Of a DNA stretch of 64,000 nt, positions 50,160 to 58,263 are shown in pieces. The stretch's first letter is position 1; each line of letters begins with the position of its first letter. Where the stretch lies: NCBI RefSeq assembly GCF_014202475.1, contig NZ_JACHGV010000001.1, forward strand, positions 614,186 to 678,185, written 5' to 3'. The DNA comes from Streptomyces paradoxus (GTDB taxonomy: Bacteria; Actinomycetota; Actinomycetes; Streptomycetales; Streptomycetaceae). The position numbers were made by a program, and so were the translations under genes. The notes under the pieces are model-generated. The model was not told where the DNA came from. It made no database searches and was given only the letters and a program-made list of their open reading frames with translations.

Positions 50160-52003
50160 CGCACGACCGCCTCCTCGACCAGCAGCCGTCCGGCCGCCGC
50201 GACGGACTCCGCGTCGATACCCGCGGCGCGCAGCTGCTCCTCCGGGGAGGCCGAGCCCGGCATGCTCCGTACGCCGAGCCGTACCAGGCGCGGTACGGGG
50301 CGCCCGTCGGTGAAGGCGTCGAGGACCGCGTCCCCGATGCCGCCCTCGGGGTGGTGGTCCTCCACGGTCACCAGGCAGCCGGTCTCCTCGGCGGCCCGGC
50401 GCAGGGTGGCCCGGTCGACGGGCTTCACGGAGTACAGGTCGATCACCCGCACCGCGATGCCCTCCTGCTCCAGGGCCTCGGCGGCGGCCAGCGCCTCGTG
50501 CACGGTGACGCCCGCAGCCACGAGGGTCAGCCGGTCCTCGCCGGAGGAGCGCAGCACCTTGCTGCCGCCGACCGGGAACTCCTCGTCGGGGGCGTAGATC
50601 ACCGGGCTCTCGCCGCGCGAGGTGCGCAGGTAGCGGACGCCCTCCAGGCCGGCCATCGCGCCGACGAGCCGTGCGGTCTGGTTGGCGTCGCACGGGTACA
50701 GCACGGTCGAGCCGTGCACCGCCCGCATCATCGCCAGGTCCTCCAGCCCCATCTGGCTGGGCCCGTCCTGGCCGATGGCGACGCCCGCGTGCGAGCCGAC
50801 GAGGTTGATGCCGGAGCCGCTGATCGACGCCATCCTGATGAAGTCGTACGCGCGGGTCAGGAAGGCCGCGAAGGTGGCGGCGTACGGCACCCAGCCGCGG
50901 GACGCGAGCCCGACCGCCGAGGCGACGAGCTGCTGCTCGGCGATGTAGCACTCGAAGTAGCGGTCGGGGTGCTCCTTGGCGAAGAACTCGGCGCGGGTGG
51001 AGTCGCCGACCTCGCCGTCCAGGGCGACGATGTCGCCGCGGCCGGTGCCGAGGGCGGTGAGCGCCTCACCGAAGGCGTTGCGGGTGGCGACCTCCTCACC
51101 CTTGTCCCACCTCGGGAGTTCGAAGTCGCCGGTGTGGACGGAGTGCAGCATGCGGGCGGCGGGCGGTTCCTGGACCCGGACGCGGAGGTCGCGGGGGCCG
51201 CCGAGGGCGGTGATGGCCTCCTCGGCCTCCGGCAGCGGCTTGCCGTGCAGGCCCTCGCGGTCCTGGACGCCCTCGACGCCCTTGCCCTTGAGGGTGCGGG
51301 CGAGGATCGCGGTGGGCTGGCCCTTGGTGGACGCGGCCTCGCCGTAGGCCCGGTCGACGGCGTCCACGTCGTGGCCGTCGACCTCGATGGTGTGCCAGTC
51401 GAAGGCCTGGAAGCGGCGGGCGTAGGCGTCCAGGTCGTGGCCGTGCCGGGTGGGGCCGCGCTGGCCGAGCCGGTTGACGTCGACGATCACGGTGAGGTTG
51501 TCGAGGTGCTCGTACCCGGCGTGCTCGGCGGCCTCCCAGACGGATCCCTCGGCCAGCTCGCTGTCGCCGCACAGCACCCACGTGCGGTAGCCGGTGCGGT
51601 CCAGCCGCTTGCCGGCCAGCGCGATGCCGACCCCGACCGGCAGGCCCTGCCCGAGCGAGCCGGTGGCCGTCTCGACCCACGGCAGGCGCTGCGGGGTGGG
51701 GTGCCCTTCGAGGCGGCTGCCGAGCTTGCGGAAGGTGAGCAGCTCTTCGTCGTCGATGGCGCCGGCCGCCTTGTACGCGGAGTACAGCAGGGGGGAGGCG
51801 TGGCCCTTGGAGAGGACGAAGCGGTCGTTGCCGGGGTGGGCGGGGCGGTCGAAGTCGTAGCGGAGGTGGTGCGCGAAGAGGACAGCCATCAGGTCGGCGG
51901 CGGACATCGAGGACGTCGGGTGCCCGGAGCCCGCCGCCGCGGCGGCGCGGACGCTGTCCACCCGCAGCTGCTGTCCGAGGTCGGTGAGTTCACCGGTGTT
52001 CAT
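50156..52003 (-). CDS. tkt: Transketolase, single chain
   Basis: 615 aa. The N-terminal TPP domain has SGHPTSSMSAADLMAVLF, SKGHASPLLYSAY and the TPP motif GDSELAEGSVWEAAEHAGYE...VDVNRLGQ. The Pyr domain has ALDGEVGDSTRAEFF, CYIAEQQLVASAVGLASRGW and YAATFAAFLTRAYDFIRMA; a C-terminal domain follows. Transfers two-carbon units between sugar phosphates in the pentose phosphate pathway. The family form is shorter than the E. coli enzyme. It is coupled to ndh upstream (ATGA) and ligD downstream (GTGA). A second housekeeping copy is expected elsewhere (inference). Confidence 0.93.
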   Translation of the reverse strand: MNTGELTDLGQQLRVDSVRAAAAAGSGHPTSSMSAADLMAVLFAHHLRYDFDRPAHPGNDRFVLSKGHASPLLYSAYKAAGAIDDEELLTFRKLGSRLEGHPTPQRLPWVETATGSLGQGLPVGVGIALAGKRLDRTGYRTWVLCGDSELAEGSVWEAAEHAGYEHLDNLTVIVDVNRLGQRGPTRHGHDLDAYARRFQAFDWHTIEVDGHDVDAVDRAYGEAASTKGQPTAILARTLKGKGVEGVQDREGLHGKPLPEAEEAITALGGPRDLRVRVQEPPAARMLHSVHTGDFELPRWDKGEEVATRNAFGEALTALGTGRGDIVALDGEVGDSTRAEFFAKEHPDRYFECYIAEQQLVASAVGLASRGWVPYAATFAAFLTRAYDFIRMASISGSGINLVGSHAGVAIGQDGPSQMGLEDLAMMRAVHGSTVLYPCDANQTARLVGAMAGLEGVRYLRTSRGESPVIYAPDEEFPVGGSKVLRSSGEDRLTLVAAGVTVHEALAAAEALEQEGIAVRVIDLYSVKPVDRATLRRAAEETGCLVTVEDHHPEGGIGDAVLDAFTDGRPVPRLVRLGVRSMPGSASPEEQLRAAGIDAESVAAAGRLLVEEAVVR

Positions 52004-53895
52004 GAGTCTCCTTTCGCGGAGTCGTCCGGGACGTCGGTTCGTTTGACGGGCCCGGGGGCGGCATGCCCAGGGCTCGACGGGCCGGGCGGCGGCGCGGGCA
52101 CGGGCTGGTTCTTGGCGGGCTCACCGCCGGGCTGGTTCTTCGCGGGTTCACCGCCGGGCTGGTTCTTCGCGGGTTCACCGCCGGGCTGGTTCTTCGCGGG
52201 CTCACCGCCGGGCTGATTCTTGGCGGGTTCGCCACCCGGCTGGTTCCCCGCAGGCTCGGCGCCGGGCTGCTTCTCGGTCGGCTCACCACCGGCTTGGTTC
52301 CTCGCCGGCCCGTGGGCAGTCTCCGCGGTCGCCGCGGCCGGACGGCCCTTCGCCGTCTCGGACTCCGTTCGCAACTGGCCGTGCCCGGAGCCGGGCGGGC
52401 CCGCGGCCGGACGGCCCTTCGCCGTCTCGGCCTCGGACCGCGGCTGCGCGGCCCCGGATCCGGGTCGCACCTGCGTCGTCCCGGATCCGGGCTGCCCCTT
52501 CGCGGGCTCATCGGGGGGCCCGTCCGTGTCGGCCGCGAGCGCCGCCCCCGGCCCGGACCGGACGTCCGCCCCCTGCCGTCGCGCGGGTCCGCCCGCCACC
52601 CGGGCCACCTCGGGCGACGACGTGTCCAGCGGCACCGACCAGGACCGTACGAGCCCCAACTGCACGGCCTGGCGCGGCAGTACGGCGTCCAGCAGCCAGT
52701 CGGCCGCGACCCGGACCCGGTTCCCGGGCATCGCGGCGAGGTGGTAGCCGCGCGTCACCGCACCCGCCGGTACGCCGGACAGGGTCACGCCGAGCGGGTT
52801 GGCGGCGGCCTTCGCCCCGCCCAGGTCGACGACGAAACCCAGGTCACGATGGCGGTAGGGCTTGCGCGCCCCGCCGAGACCGAGCGACGCGGCGACGTTC
52901 TCCGCCGCGACCTTGCCGTGCCGCCAGGCGTGCTGCGCGGTCATCGGCGTATAGCTCCCCGGGTTCTCCAGATCGGGTACGGCGGCCACGTCACCGCAGG
53001 CGAACAGCTCCGGCCGGCCCGGCACCTGAAGGTGCGGGTCGACGAGCAGCCGTCCCTTCTCCATCGGCAGCCCGAGGGACTCGACCAGCGGGTCGGGGCG
53101 CACGCCCACGCACCACACCAGCGTCCGGGTCTCGACGAACTCGCCGTCGGTCAGCACGACCCCGTCGTGGGTGGCCTCCTTCACGGAGGTCCCCATCCGT
53201 ACGTCGACGCCCCGCTGCCGCAGCACCCGGTCGGCGGTCGCGGAGAGCTTCTCGTCCATCTCGGGCAGCACCCGCGGCGCCACGTCCAGCAGCATCCAGC
53301 GCGGCCGCATGCCCCGCCGCAGCGGGTGCTTGCGCACCTGCGCGTCGGTGAACATCTGCCCGTGCGCGGCGACCTCCGTGCCCGTGTACCCGGCGCCGAC
53401 CACCACGAAGGTGCAGCGCGCGGCGCACGCCTTCGGGTCGTCGGAAGAAGCCGCGAGCTCCACCTGCCGGGTCACGTGATCGCGCAGGTACAGCGCCTCG
53501 GGCAGCCCCCGGAAGCCGTGCGCGTGCTCGGCGACCCCGGGGATGGGCAGCAGCTTGTTGACGCTGCCCGCGGCCAGCACCAGCCGGTCGTAGGAGAGCG
53601 AGCCTTCCTCGCCCTCGGGACCGGTGTAGTGCAGGGTGCCGTCGTCGAGGTCGATCCGGTCGGCCTCCCCCAGCACCAGCCGGACGTCCGGCAGCGAGTC
53701 GGAGAGGGAGACCGTGACCCGGCGCGGCTCCAGGATGCCCGCGGCGACCTGGGGCAGCAGGGGCAGGTACAGGAAGTAGTCGGTCGGATTGAGCAGGGTG
53801 ATGTGGGCCCGGCCCCGGGTGAGCCGGGACAGGGTGCGGGCCGTGCGGTACCCGGCGAAGCCGGCACCGACGATCAGGATGCGGGGTCGACTCAC
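52000..53895 (-). CDS. NDH-2-type FAD/NAD(P) dehydrogenase with repeat-built tail
   Basis: 631 aa. Residues 1-430 are a type II NADH dehydrogenase-like flavoprotein: FAD-binding ILIVGAGFAGYRTARTL, NAD(P)-binding FVVVGAGYTGTEVAAHG, FACGDVAAVPDLENPG and the quinone-side region HAWRHGKVAAENVA. These enzymes pass electrons from NADH to quinone without pumping protons. Residues about 440-631 are low complexity: two copies of an ETAKGRPAA block and seven copies of a nine-residue GGEPAKNQP unit. GTG 53895 has GGAGG upstream; the longer open frame is not NDH-like. First gene of the ndh-tkt-ligD operon. Confidence 0.9.
   Translation of the reverse strand: MSRPRILIVGAGFAGYRTARTLSRLTRGRAHITLLNPTDYFLYLPLLPQVAAGILEPRRVTVSLSDSLPDVRLVLGEADRIDLDDGTLHYTGPEGEEGSLSYDRLVLAAGSVNKLLPIPGVAEHAHGFRGLPEALYLRDHVTRQVELAASSDDPKACAARCTFVVVGAGYTGTEVAAHGQMFTDAQVRKHPLRRGMRPRWMLLDVAPRVLPEMDEKLSATADRVLRQRGVDVRMGTSVKEATHDGVVLTDGEFVETRTLVWCVGVRPDPLVESLGLPMEKGRLLVDPHLQVPGRPELFACGDVAAVPDLENPGSYTPMTAQHAWRHGKVAAENVAASLGLGGARKPYRHRDLGFVVDLGGAKAAANPLGVTLSGVPAGAVTRGYHLAAMPGNRVRVAADWLLDAVLPRQAVQLGLVRSWSVPLDTSSPEVARVAGGPARRQGADVRSGPGAALAADTDGPPDEPAKGQPGSGTTQVRPGSGAAQPRSEAETAKGRPAAGPPGSGHGQLRTESETAKGRPAAATAETAHGPARNQAGGEPTEKQPGAEPAGNQPGGEPAKNQPGGEPAKNQPGGEPAKNQPGGEPAKNQPGGEPAKNQPVPAPPPGPSSPGHAAPGPVKRTDVPDDSAKGDS
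52102..52290 (-). repeat. Seven tandem 27-base coding repeats
   Basis: Units at 52102, 52129, 52156, 52183, 52210, 52237 and 52264. The second and third are identical and the first and fourth nearly so; the last three have diverged. Each encodes GGEPAKNQP or a close variant. The gradient from identical to diverged suggests recent expansion from one end by slippage or unequal crossing-over. Confidence 0.92.
52332..52430 (-). repeat. 30-base perfect direct repeat in the dehydrogenase tail
   Basis: 52332-52361 and 52401-52430 are identical over 30 bases, offset 69 bases (in frame), encoding ETAKGRPAA twice. It marks an earlier duplication in the same tail. Confidence 0.85.
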
Positions 53896-53998
53896 GGTCG
53901 CTCGCCTCCGGCGCTGTCGCGTAGCTCGGGAGCCTTCCGCGTCCCCCTGGCCTGGGCACCCAAACGTCGGCCGGGAGCCACCGGCCCCGACGCCGCCG

Positions 53999-54022
53999 GT
54001 TTCCGGCCCCGCGCCCGGGTAA
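53999..54022 (+). promoter_or_regulatory. SigB-type promoter for the F420 oxidoreductase
   Basis: GTTT (53999-54002), 14 bases, GGGTAA (54017-54022), 45 bases before the ATG at 54068. GTTT-N14-GGGTA is a textbook SigB/SigF-type form. Lies in the 172-base region divergent from the ndh operon. Confidence 0.7.
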
Positions 54023-54067
54023 CCCGGTTCGGGATACGGACCGCCGACGTCGCGGAGGCACTCCCCC

Positions 54068-55030
54068 ATGGCCGAATACGGTTACTTCCTGTCGTGCGAG
54101 CAGTACGGACCCGCCGAGCTGATCGAGCAGGCGCGGATGGCCGAGCAGGCCGGGTTCCAGGCACTGTGGATCTCGGACCACTACCACCCCTGGAACGACG
54201 AACAGGGCCAGAGCCCGTTCGTGTGGTCGGTGATCGGCGCGCTGTCGGAGGCGGTGTCCCTGCCGGTCGAGACGGCGGTGACCTGCCCGACCGTGCGCAT
54301 GCACCCGGCGGTCGTGGCGCAGGCCGCGGCGACCAGCGCGGTGATGACGGACAACCGCTTCCGGCTCGGCGTCGGCTCCGGCGAGGCGCTCAACGAACAC
54401 ATCCTGGGCGACCACTGGCCGCCGGCTCACGTCCGTCTCGACATGCTGGAGGAGGCCATCCAGGTGATGCGCCGGCTGTTCACCGGCGAGGAGGTCAACC
54501 ACCACGGCCCGCACTACACGGTCGAGAACGCCCGTCTGTACACGATTCCGGAGGAGCCGATCCCGATCGACATCTCCGGCTTCGGCCCCGCCGCGACGCA
54601 GCTCGCCTCCCGCGTGGGCGACGGCTACATCACGGTCATGCCGGACGAGGCGATGGTGGAGCAGTACCGCAAGGGCGGAGGCGGCGGAAAGCTCGTCAGC
54701 GGCGGCACCAAGGTCTGCTACGACACCGACAAGGACGAGGCCGTCCGGACCGTCCACCGGCTCTGGGCGAACGAGCAGCTGCCGGGCGAGCTCGGCCAGG
54801 TGCTGCCCTCCCCCAGGCACTTCGAGCAGGCGCAGCAGCTCGTCACCGAGGACATGGTGCGCGCGAACCGGGTGTGCGGCGACGACGTGGACGAGCACGT
54901 GGCGGAGCTGAGGCAGTTCGCCGACGCGGGTTTCGACCGGGTCTACGTGAACCAGATCGGGCCGGACCTGCGCGGCTTCTTCGACTTCTACCGCACCAAG
55001 GTGCTGCCGCAGCTCCAGCAGGCCGCCTGA
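54068..55030 (+). CDS. LLM-class F420-dependent oxidoreductase, G6PD-type
   Basis: 320 aa. Begins EYGYFLSCEQYGPAELIEQA and has ALWISDHYHPWNDEQGQSPF, NRFRLGVGSGEALNEHILGD and GFDRVYVNQIGPD, marks of the F420-dependent glucose-6-phosphate dehydrogenase-like subgroup of luciferase-like proteins. Uses coenzyme F420 for hydride transfer; the substrate may be glucose-6-phosphate or another hydroxy compound. A G6P-linked reduced cofactor would fit the neighbouring transketolase (inference). It has its own SigB-type promoter. Confidence 0.9.
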   Translation: MAEYGYFLSCEQYGPAELIEQARMAEQAGFQALWISDHYHPWNDEQGQSPFVWSVIGALSEAVSLPVETAVTCPTVRMHPAVVAQAAATSAVMTDNRFRLGVGSGEALNEHILGDHWPPAHVRLDMLEEAIQVMRRLFTGEEVNHHGPHYTVENARLYTIPEEPIPIDISGFGPAATQLASRVGDGYITVMPDEAMVEQYRKGGGGGKLVSGGTKVCYDTDKDEAVRTVHRLWANEQLPGELGQVLPSPRHFEQAQQLVTEDMVRANRVCGDDVDEHVAELRQFADAGFDRVYVNQIGPDLRGFFDFYRTKVLPQLQQAA

Positions 55031-55087
55031 CGCACGCCCCGGGAAATCCGGAGACGGCCCCGTACCGGGCCGCCTACAGTCGCCGGC

Positions 55088-55462
55088 ATGTCTGTACGTC
55101 TTCGTATGCGTGACGCCCTGCCGGAAGCGATGCGGGCCCGGGACAAGGCCGCGGTGAGTGCCCTGCGCGCCACCCTGGCGACGCTGGACAACGCCGAGGC
55201 GGTGCCCTTGGACGAGAGTGCGCCGCGTGCCGCCGCTCTGGAGGCCTCACCGGTCGGTGCCGGTGCCACCGAGGCGGCCCGGCGCGAGCTCAGCGAGCGC
55301 GAGACGGTGGATCTCGTGCGTGCGGAGGCCGCCGAACGGCTGGAGGCGGCGGCGCGCTTGACCGCCCCCGCCCACGCGGACCGCGCCGAACGGCTGCGGG
55401 CGGAGGCGGCCGTGCTGCTGCGCTTCCTCGACGGCGCCGAGGGCACCGCGCGGAGCGCGTAG
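55088..55462 (+). CDS. GatB/YqeY-domain protein
   Basis: 124 aa. LRMRDALPEAMRARDKAAVSALRATLATLDNAEA is the conserved YqeY start. The rest is helical and Ala/Glu-rich. YqeY resembles the tRNA-binding tail of GatB, but its role is unknown. TACAGT at 55075-55080 lies 7 bases before the ATG, so it is probably leaderless. Its last bases fall in copy 1 of the tandem duplication. Confidence 0.85.
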   Translation: MSVRLRMRDALPEAMRARDKAAVSALRATLATLDNAEAVPLDESAPRAAALEASPVGAGATEAARRELSERETVDLVRAEAAERLEAAARLTAPAHADRAERLRAEAAVLLRFLDGAEGTARSA

Positions 55463-55586
55463 CCGACGGCCGGCCACAGGCGGGCGGGGTCAGTCTGCGG
55501 GGCTGCCTCGACGAGGGGGCGCGGTAGACACCGCGCGGAGCGCTTGGCGGCCGGTCAGCCGCGGGCGGGCGCGGTCAGTTTGCGGG
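55444..55586. repeat. Diverged 85-base-period tandem duplication at the SDR 3' end
   Basis: 55444-55501 and 55529-55586 align without gaps at an offset of 85: about 49 of 58 bases match, including CACCGCGCGGAGCGC (15/15) and a 20-base block with 18 matches. Copy 2 includes the SDR stop and last codons; copy 1 includes the YqeY stop. It is therefore a duplicated relic of the SDR gene end. Confidence 0.75.
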
Positions 55587-56586
55587 CCGCGAGGGCGGCG
55601 GCCCCGGCGGTGAGGGCCGCGCCCATCCACCCGCGGTTCCGCGACAGCCACTGCTGTGGGCCGGTATCGGTGGACTCGTCGTCGAAGCGCCCGTGCGCGC
55701 CGAAGTCCCGTCCGTGCGGGCCGTCCGCCGGTGACCACAGGTTCGCCGGGCCCTCGGGCCGGCCGTCCTCCTGCTGCGCGTCGACGTTGGTGCGGGCCAG
55801 GTAGCGTTCCAGCAGCCCGGGGGCGACCGCGTTGGCGAGGAGCGTGGCGGCCGTGGAGCCGCCCACCCAGTACTCCCGGCGCCGCGCGTGCGACGACGCG
55901 TGCACGATCGCCCGGGCCGCGACCTCCGGCTGGTAGACGGGCGCGACGGGCCGGGCCCGCCCCGGCATCCGGTTCAGCACCCAGTCGAACTGCGGGGTGT
56001 TGAGGCCCGGCAGCTGCACCATCGTCGTCCGCACCCCGCTGCGCGCGTGCAGCAGCTCGCAGCGCAGCGACTCGTTGAACCCCTGGATCGCGTGCTTGGC
56101 CCCGCAGTACGCCGACTGCAGCGGGATGCCCCGGTAGGCGAGCGCGGAGCCGACCTGCACGATGGTGCCGCGGTCGCGCGGCAGCATGTGGCGCAGGGCG
56201 GCCCGGGTGCCGAACACATAACCCAGGTAGGTCACTTCGGTCACGCGGCGGAACTCGTCCGGGGCGACGTCCGTGAACGGCGCGAACACCCCGGTGAAGG
56301 CGTTGTTGACCCAGACGTCGATGTGGCCGTAGGCGTCCACGACCTGCTGGGCGGCGTCGTCGACGGCCTTGGCGTCGGAGACGTCCACGCCGACGACGAG
56401 TGCCTCGCCCCCGGCGCGCTCCACCTCGTCCGCCGCGGCGGCGAGTCCCTCACGCCCGCGGGCGAGCAGGGCGACCTTGTCGCCGCGGGCGGCGAAGGCC
56501 CGGACCGTGGCCCGTCCGACACCGCCACTGGCTCCGGTCACCACGACCACACGGCCGCGCTGGTGCGATGTTCCTGCCGTGCGCAC
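55555..56586 (-). CDS. SDR-family oxidoreductase, extended with C-terminal helix
   Basis: 343 aa. Rossmann motif VVVTGASGGVGRATVRAFA near residue 15, NNAF in place of NNAG, catalytic SALAYRGIPLQSAYCGAKHA. About 100 residues follow the SDR core and end in an Ala-rich hydrophobic segment (WMGAALTAGAAALAARKL), probably a membrane-binding helix. This long form of SDR with a C-terminal helix is common in Streptomyces and is thought to act on lipids or sterol-like compounds (inference). It starts 7 bases before the holin-X gene end. Confidence 0.9.
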   Translation of the reverse strand: MRTAGTSHQRGRVVVVTGASGGVGRATVRAFAARGDKVALLARGREGLAAAADEVERAGGEALVVGVDVSDAKAVDDAAQQVVDAYGHIDVWVNNAFTGVFAPFTDVAPDEFRRVTEVTYLGYVFGTRAALRHMLPRDRGTIVQVGSALAYRGIPLQSAYCGAKHAIQGFNESLRCELLHARSGVRTTMVQLPGLNTPQFDWVLNRMPGRARPVAPVYQPEVAARAIVHASSHARRREYWVGGSTAATLLANAVAPGLLERYLARTNVDAQQEDGRPEGPANLWSPADGPHGRDFGAHGRFDDESTDTGPQQWLSRNRGWMGAALTAGAAALAARKLTAPARG

Positions 56587-56592
56587 CCGGCA

Positions 56593-57072
56593 TCACGCCC
56601 CGCGGTGGGGTACGTCCGGGTCCTGCGGCGGCCGCGGCGGGACGGGGCCCGGGGTGGCCGCTTCGGCGGGCGGGGCCGGCGGCACGGGCGGGTACGGCAT
56701 GCCGCCGACCGCCCCGGCCGCGGTCCGCCGGGCGCTGTCCCCGCCCGGTGCCATGCCGGCCGCGTGCTCCGGACCCGGCCGGGACGGCCGGGCCATGCCG
56801 CGCAGCACATAGGCCAGGGCGCCCAGGATGACGGCGGTGATCAGCGCGGCGGCCCAGTCGGGCAGGCCGAGCGCGAGGGCCAGTCCCACGGCGAGCGCGA
56901 GGGCCGCGCCCGCGTACAGGGCGAGCGCGCCGGACGCGGCGTACAGGGCGGCCTTGCGGCGCTGCTTGCGCGTCTGCTCGCGCAGTTCGTCCCGTACGGT
57001 CTCGCGCGCCACCTGTGCCAGCTCGTCGACCAGGTGCTTGTCCAGATGCTCCAGGTGATCCAACGGCTTCAT
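56593..57072 (-). CDS. Actinobacterial holin-X-type (phage holin family) membrane protein
   Basis: 159 aa. An amphipathic N-terminus (LDHLEHLDKHLVDELAQVARETVRDELREQ) leads to two transmembrane helices (LYAASGALALYAGAALALAVG and WAAALITAVILGALAYVLRG), then a Pro/Ala-rich tail. This matches small holin-like proteins of cell envelopes. The ATG at 57072 is close to a basic stretch as in relatives. Probably one transcript with the SDR downstream. Confidence 0.85.
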   Translation of the reverse strand: MKPLDHLEHLDKHLVDELAQVARETVRDELREQTRKQRRKAALYAASGALALYAGAALALAVGLALALGLPDWAAALITAVILGALAYVLRGMARPSRPGPEHAAGMAPGGDSARRTAAGAVGGMPYPPVPPAPPAEAATPGPVPPRPPQDPDVPHRGA

Positions 57073-57120
57073 GCCCGGTCGGGTACCCTCGCCCCCCTGC
57101 GCGTAACTAGGCTTCGCCGC

Positions 57121-57468
57121 ATGGAGATTCTGGGTGCCACACTGCGCGTCTGCGTCGACGACCTCGAGACCGCGATCCCCTTCTACGAGCGGCTGGCGGG
57201 CGGCAGAGCCCAGCGCTTCGAGCGGGGAGGTGTCCAGGTGGCGGCGATCGGCTGCTTCCTGCTGATGAGCGGTCCCCCGGCCGAACTGGAGGTGCTGCGC
57301 AAGGTCGCCGCGACGATCGCCGTGACGGACGTCGAGGAGACCCACAAGGTGCTGACCGGACTGGGGGCCCACATCGTCGCGGGCCCGATCGCCTCACCGG
57401 CGGGCCGCAATCTGATCGCCCTGCATCCGGACGGGTCGGTCTACGAGTACGTGGACCGCCAGGCGTAG
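57121..57468 (+). CDS. VOC-family (glyoxalase-like) protein
   Basis: 115 aa, one VOC domain. Begins MEILGATLRVCVDDLETAIPFYERLAG and ends LIALHPDGSVYEYVDRQ, typical of the two betaalphabeta-betabetabeta repeats; a possible metal Glu is in VYEYV. Substrate unknown. TAGGCT at 57108-57113 lies 7 bases upstream of ATG, so a leaderless mRNA is likely. Confidence 0.88.
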   Translation: MEILGATLRVCVDDLETAIPFYERLAGGRAQRFERGGVQVAAIGCFLLMSGPPAELEVLRKVAATIAVTDVEETHKVLTGLGAHIVAGPIASPAGRNLIALHPDGSVYEYVDRQA

Positions 57469-57481
57469 GTGCCGCCGGGGC

Positions 57482-58042
57482 TCAGCGTGGCCTCGGCGGG
57501 TTGATCATCTCGGTGGTGATCGCCCAGCGTTCGTGGTCGCGCCAGGCCCCGTCGACGAAGAGCATCTTCGGCGAGAAGCCCTCCAGGCGGAACCCGCAGC
57601 CGCGGGCCAGCGCGATCGACGCGGCGTTCCCCGGCTGGACGTTGATCTCCAGCCGGTGCAGCCGCAGCGGGCCGAACGCGTGACCCACGACGAGGTCCAG
57701 TCCCTCGCGCATCAGCCCGCGCCCGGCGGCGTGCGCGAAGGCGCCGTAGCCCAGCGCCCCGGACTGGAAGCCGCCCTCGACGATGTTGTTGATGTTGATG
57801 AACCCGGCGATGGCCCCGTCGCTCTTCTCACAGACCAGGAACCCGGCCTTGGACGGGTCCTCGATCAGCCGGCCCGCGTAGGCGGTGTACGCCTGTGCCG
57901 TGGTGGGCGGGAAGAGCCACGGGTGGTGCAGGTCCTTGCTCTCCCGGGCGCGGGCGGTGAACTCGGCACCGTCCTCGTAGGTGAAGTGGCGTATGCCCAC
58001 CCGGGGGCCTTCGGCGAGGTGGCGGGATGCGTGGTGCGGCAC
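57482..58042 (-). CDS. GNAT-family N-acetyltransferase (RimJ/RimL type)
   Basis: 186 aa. The acetyl-CoA-binding stretch is YGAFAHAAGRGLMREGLDLVV, and LRLHRLEINVQPGNAASIALARGCGFRLEGFSP is the classic RimJ/RimL motif. Acceptor could be a protein N-terminus or antibiotic; unknown. GTG 58042 is the likely start. It converges on the VOC gene with a 13-base gap. Confidence 0.9.
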   Translation of the reverse strand: MPHHASRHLAEGPRVGIRHFTYEDGAEFTARARESKDLHHPWLFPPTTAQAYTAYAGRLIEDPSKAGFLVCEKSDGAIAGFININNIVEGGFQSGALGYGAFAHAAGRGLMREGLDLVVGHAFGPLRLHRLEINVQPGNAASIALARGCGFRLEGFSPKMLFVDGAWRDHERWAITTEMINPPRPR

Positions 58043-58086
58043 CCCGCCACAGTAACCGCGCGGGCTGTCCCTCCCCAGTCGGGGCG

Positions 58087-58263
58087 TCAGGAGTCGGCGA
58101 CCGGCAGCCGGAGCACCCCGGTGTCCCGCGGCCCGCTGATCACGGTCACGGCCTTGATCCCCGGTTGCCGAAAGCTCTTGGGGGCGATGTCGTAGAGCTT
58201 GGCGAACAGGGCGGGCTTGTCGGCCGCGTCGGCGGAGTTCTGGGTGCGCTCGGAGTGGCCCGC
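58087..58263 (-). pseudogene. Remnant of a larger protein's C-terminus, start lost
   Basis: On the minus strand, right after the S66 stop codon and in the same frame, 58 codons read SERTQNSADAADKPALFAKLY, DIAPKSF and RLPVADS then stop. FAKLYDIAP-like text is familiar from the C-terminal beta domain of X-Pro dipeptidyl-peptidase/CocE-type hydrolases (from memory, unverified). There is no start codon or ribosome site and nothing of the rest of the gene, so it looks like a decayed fragment. Confidence 0.6.

Noticed and set aside
52102..52290. Regular 27-base repeats that could suggest a CRISPR-like array
   Set aside because: There are no spacers between units, and the units encode an in-frame peptide repeat in a dehydrogenase.
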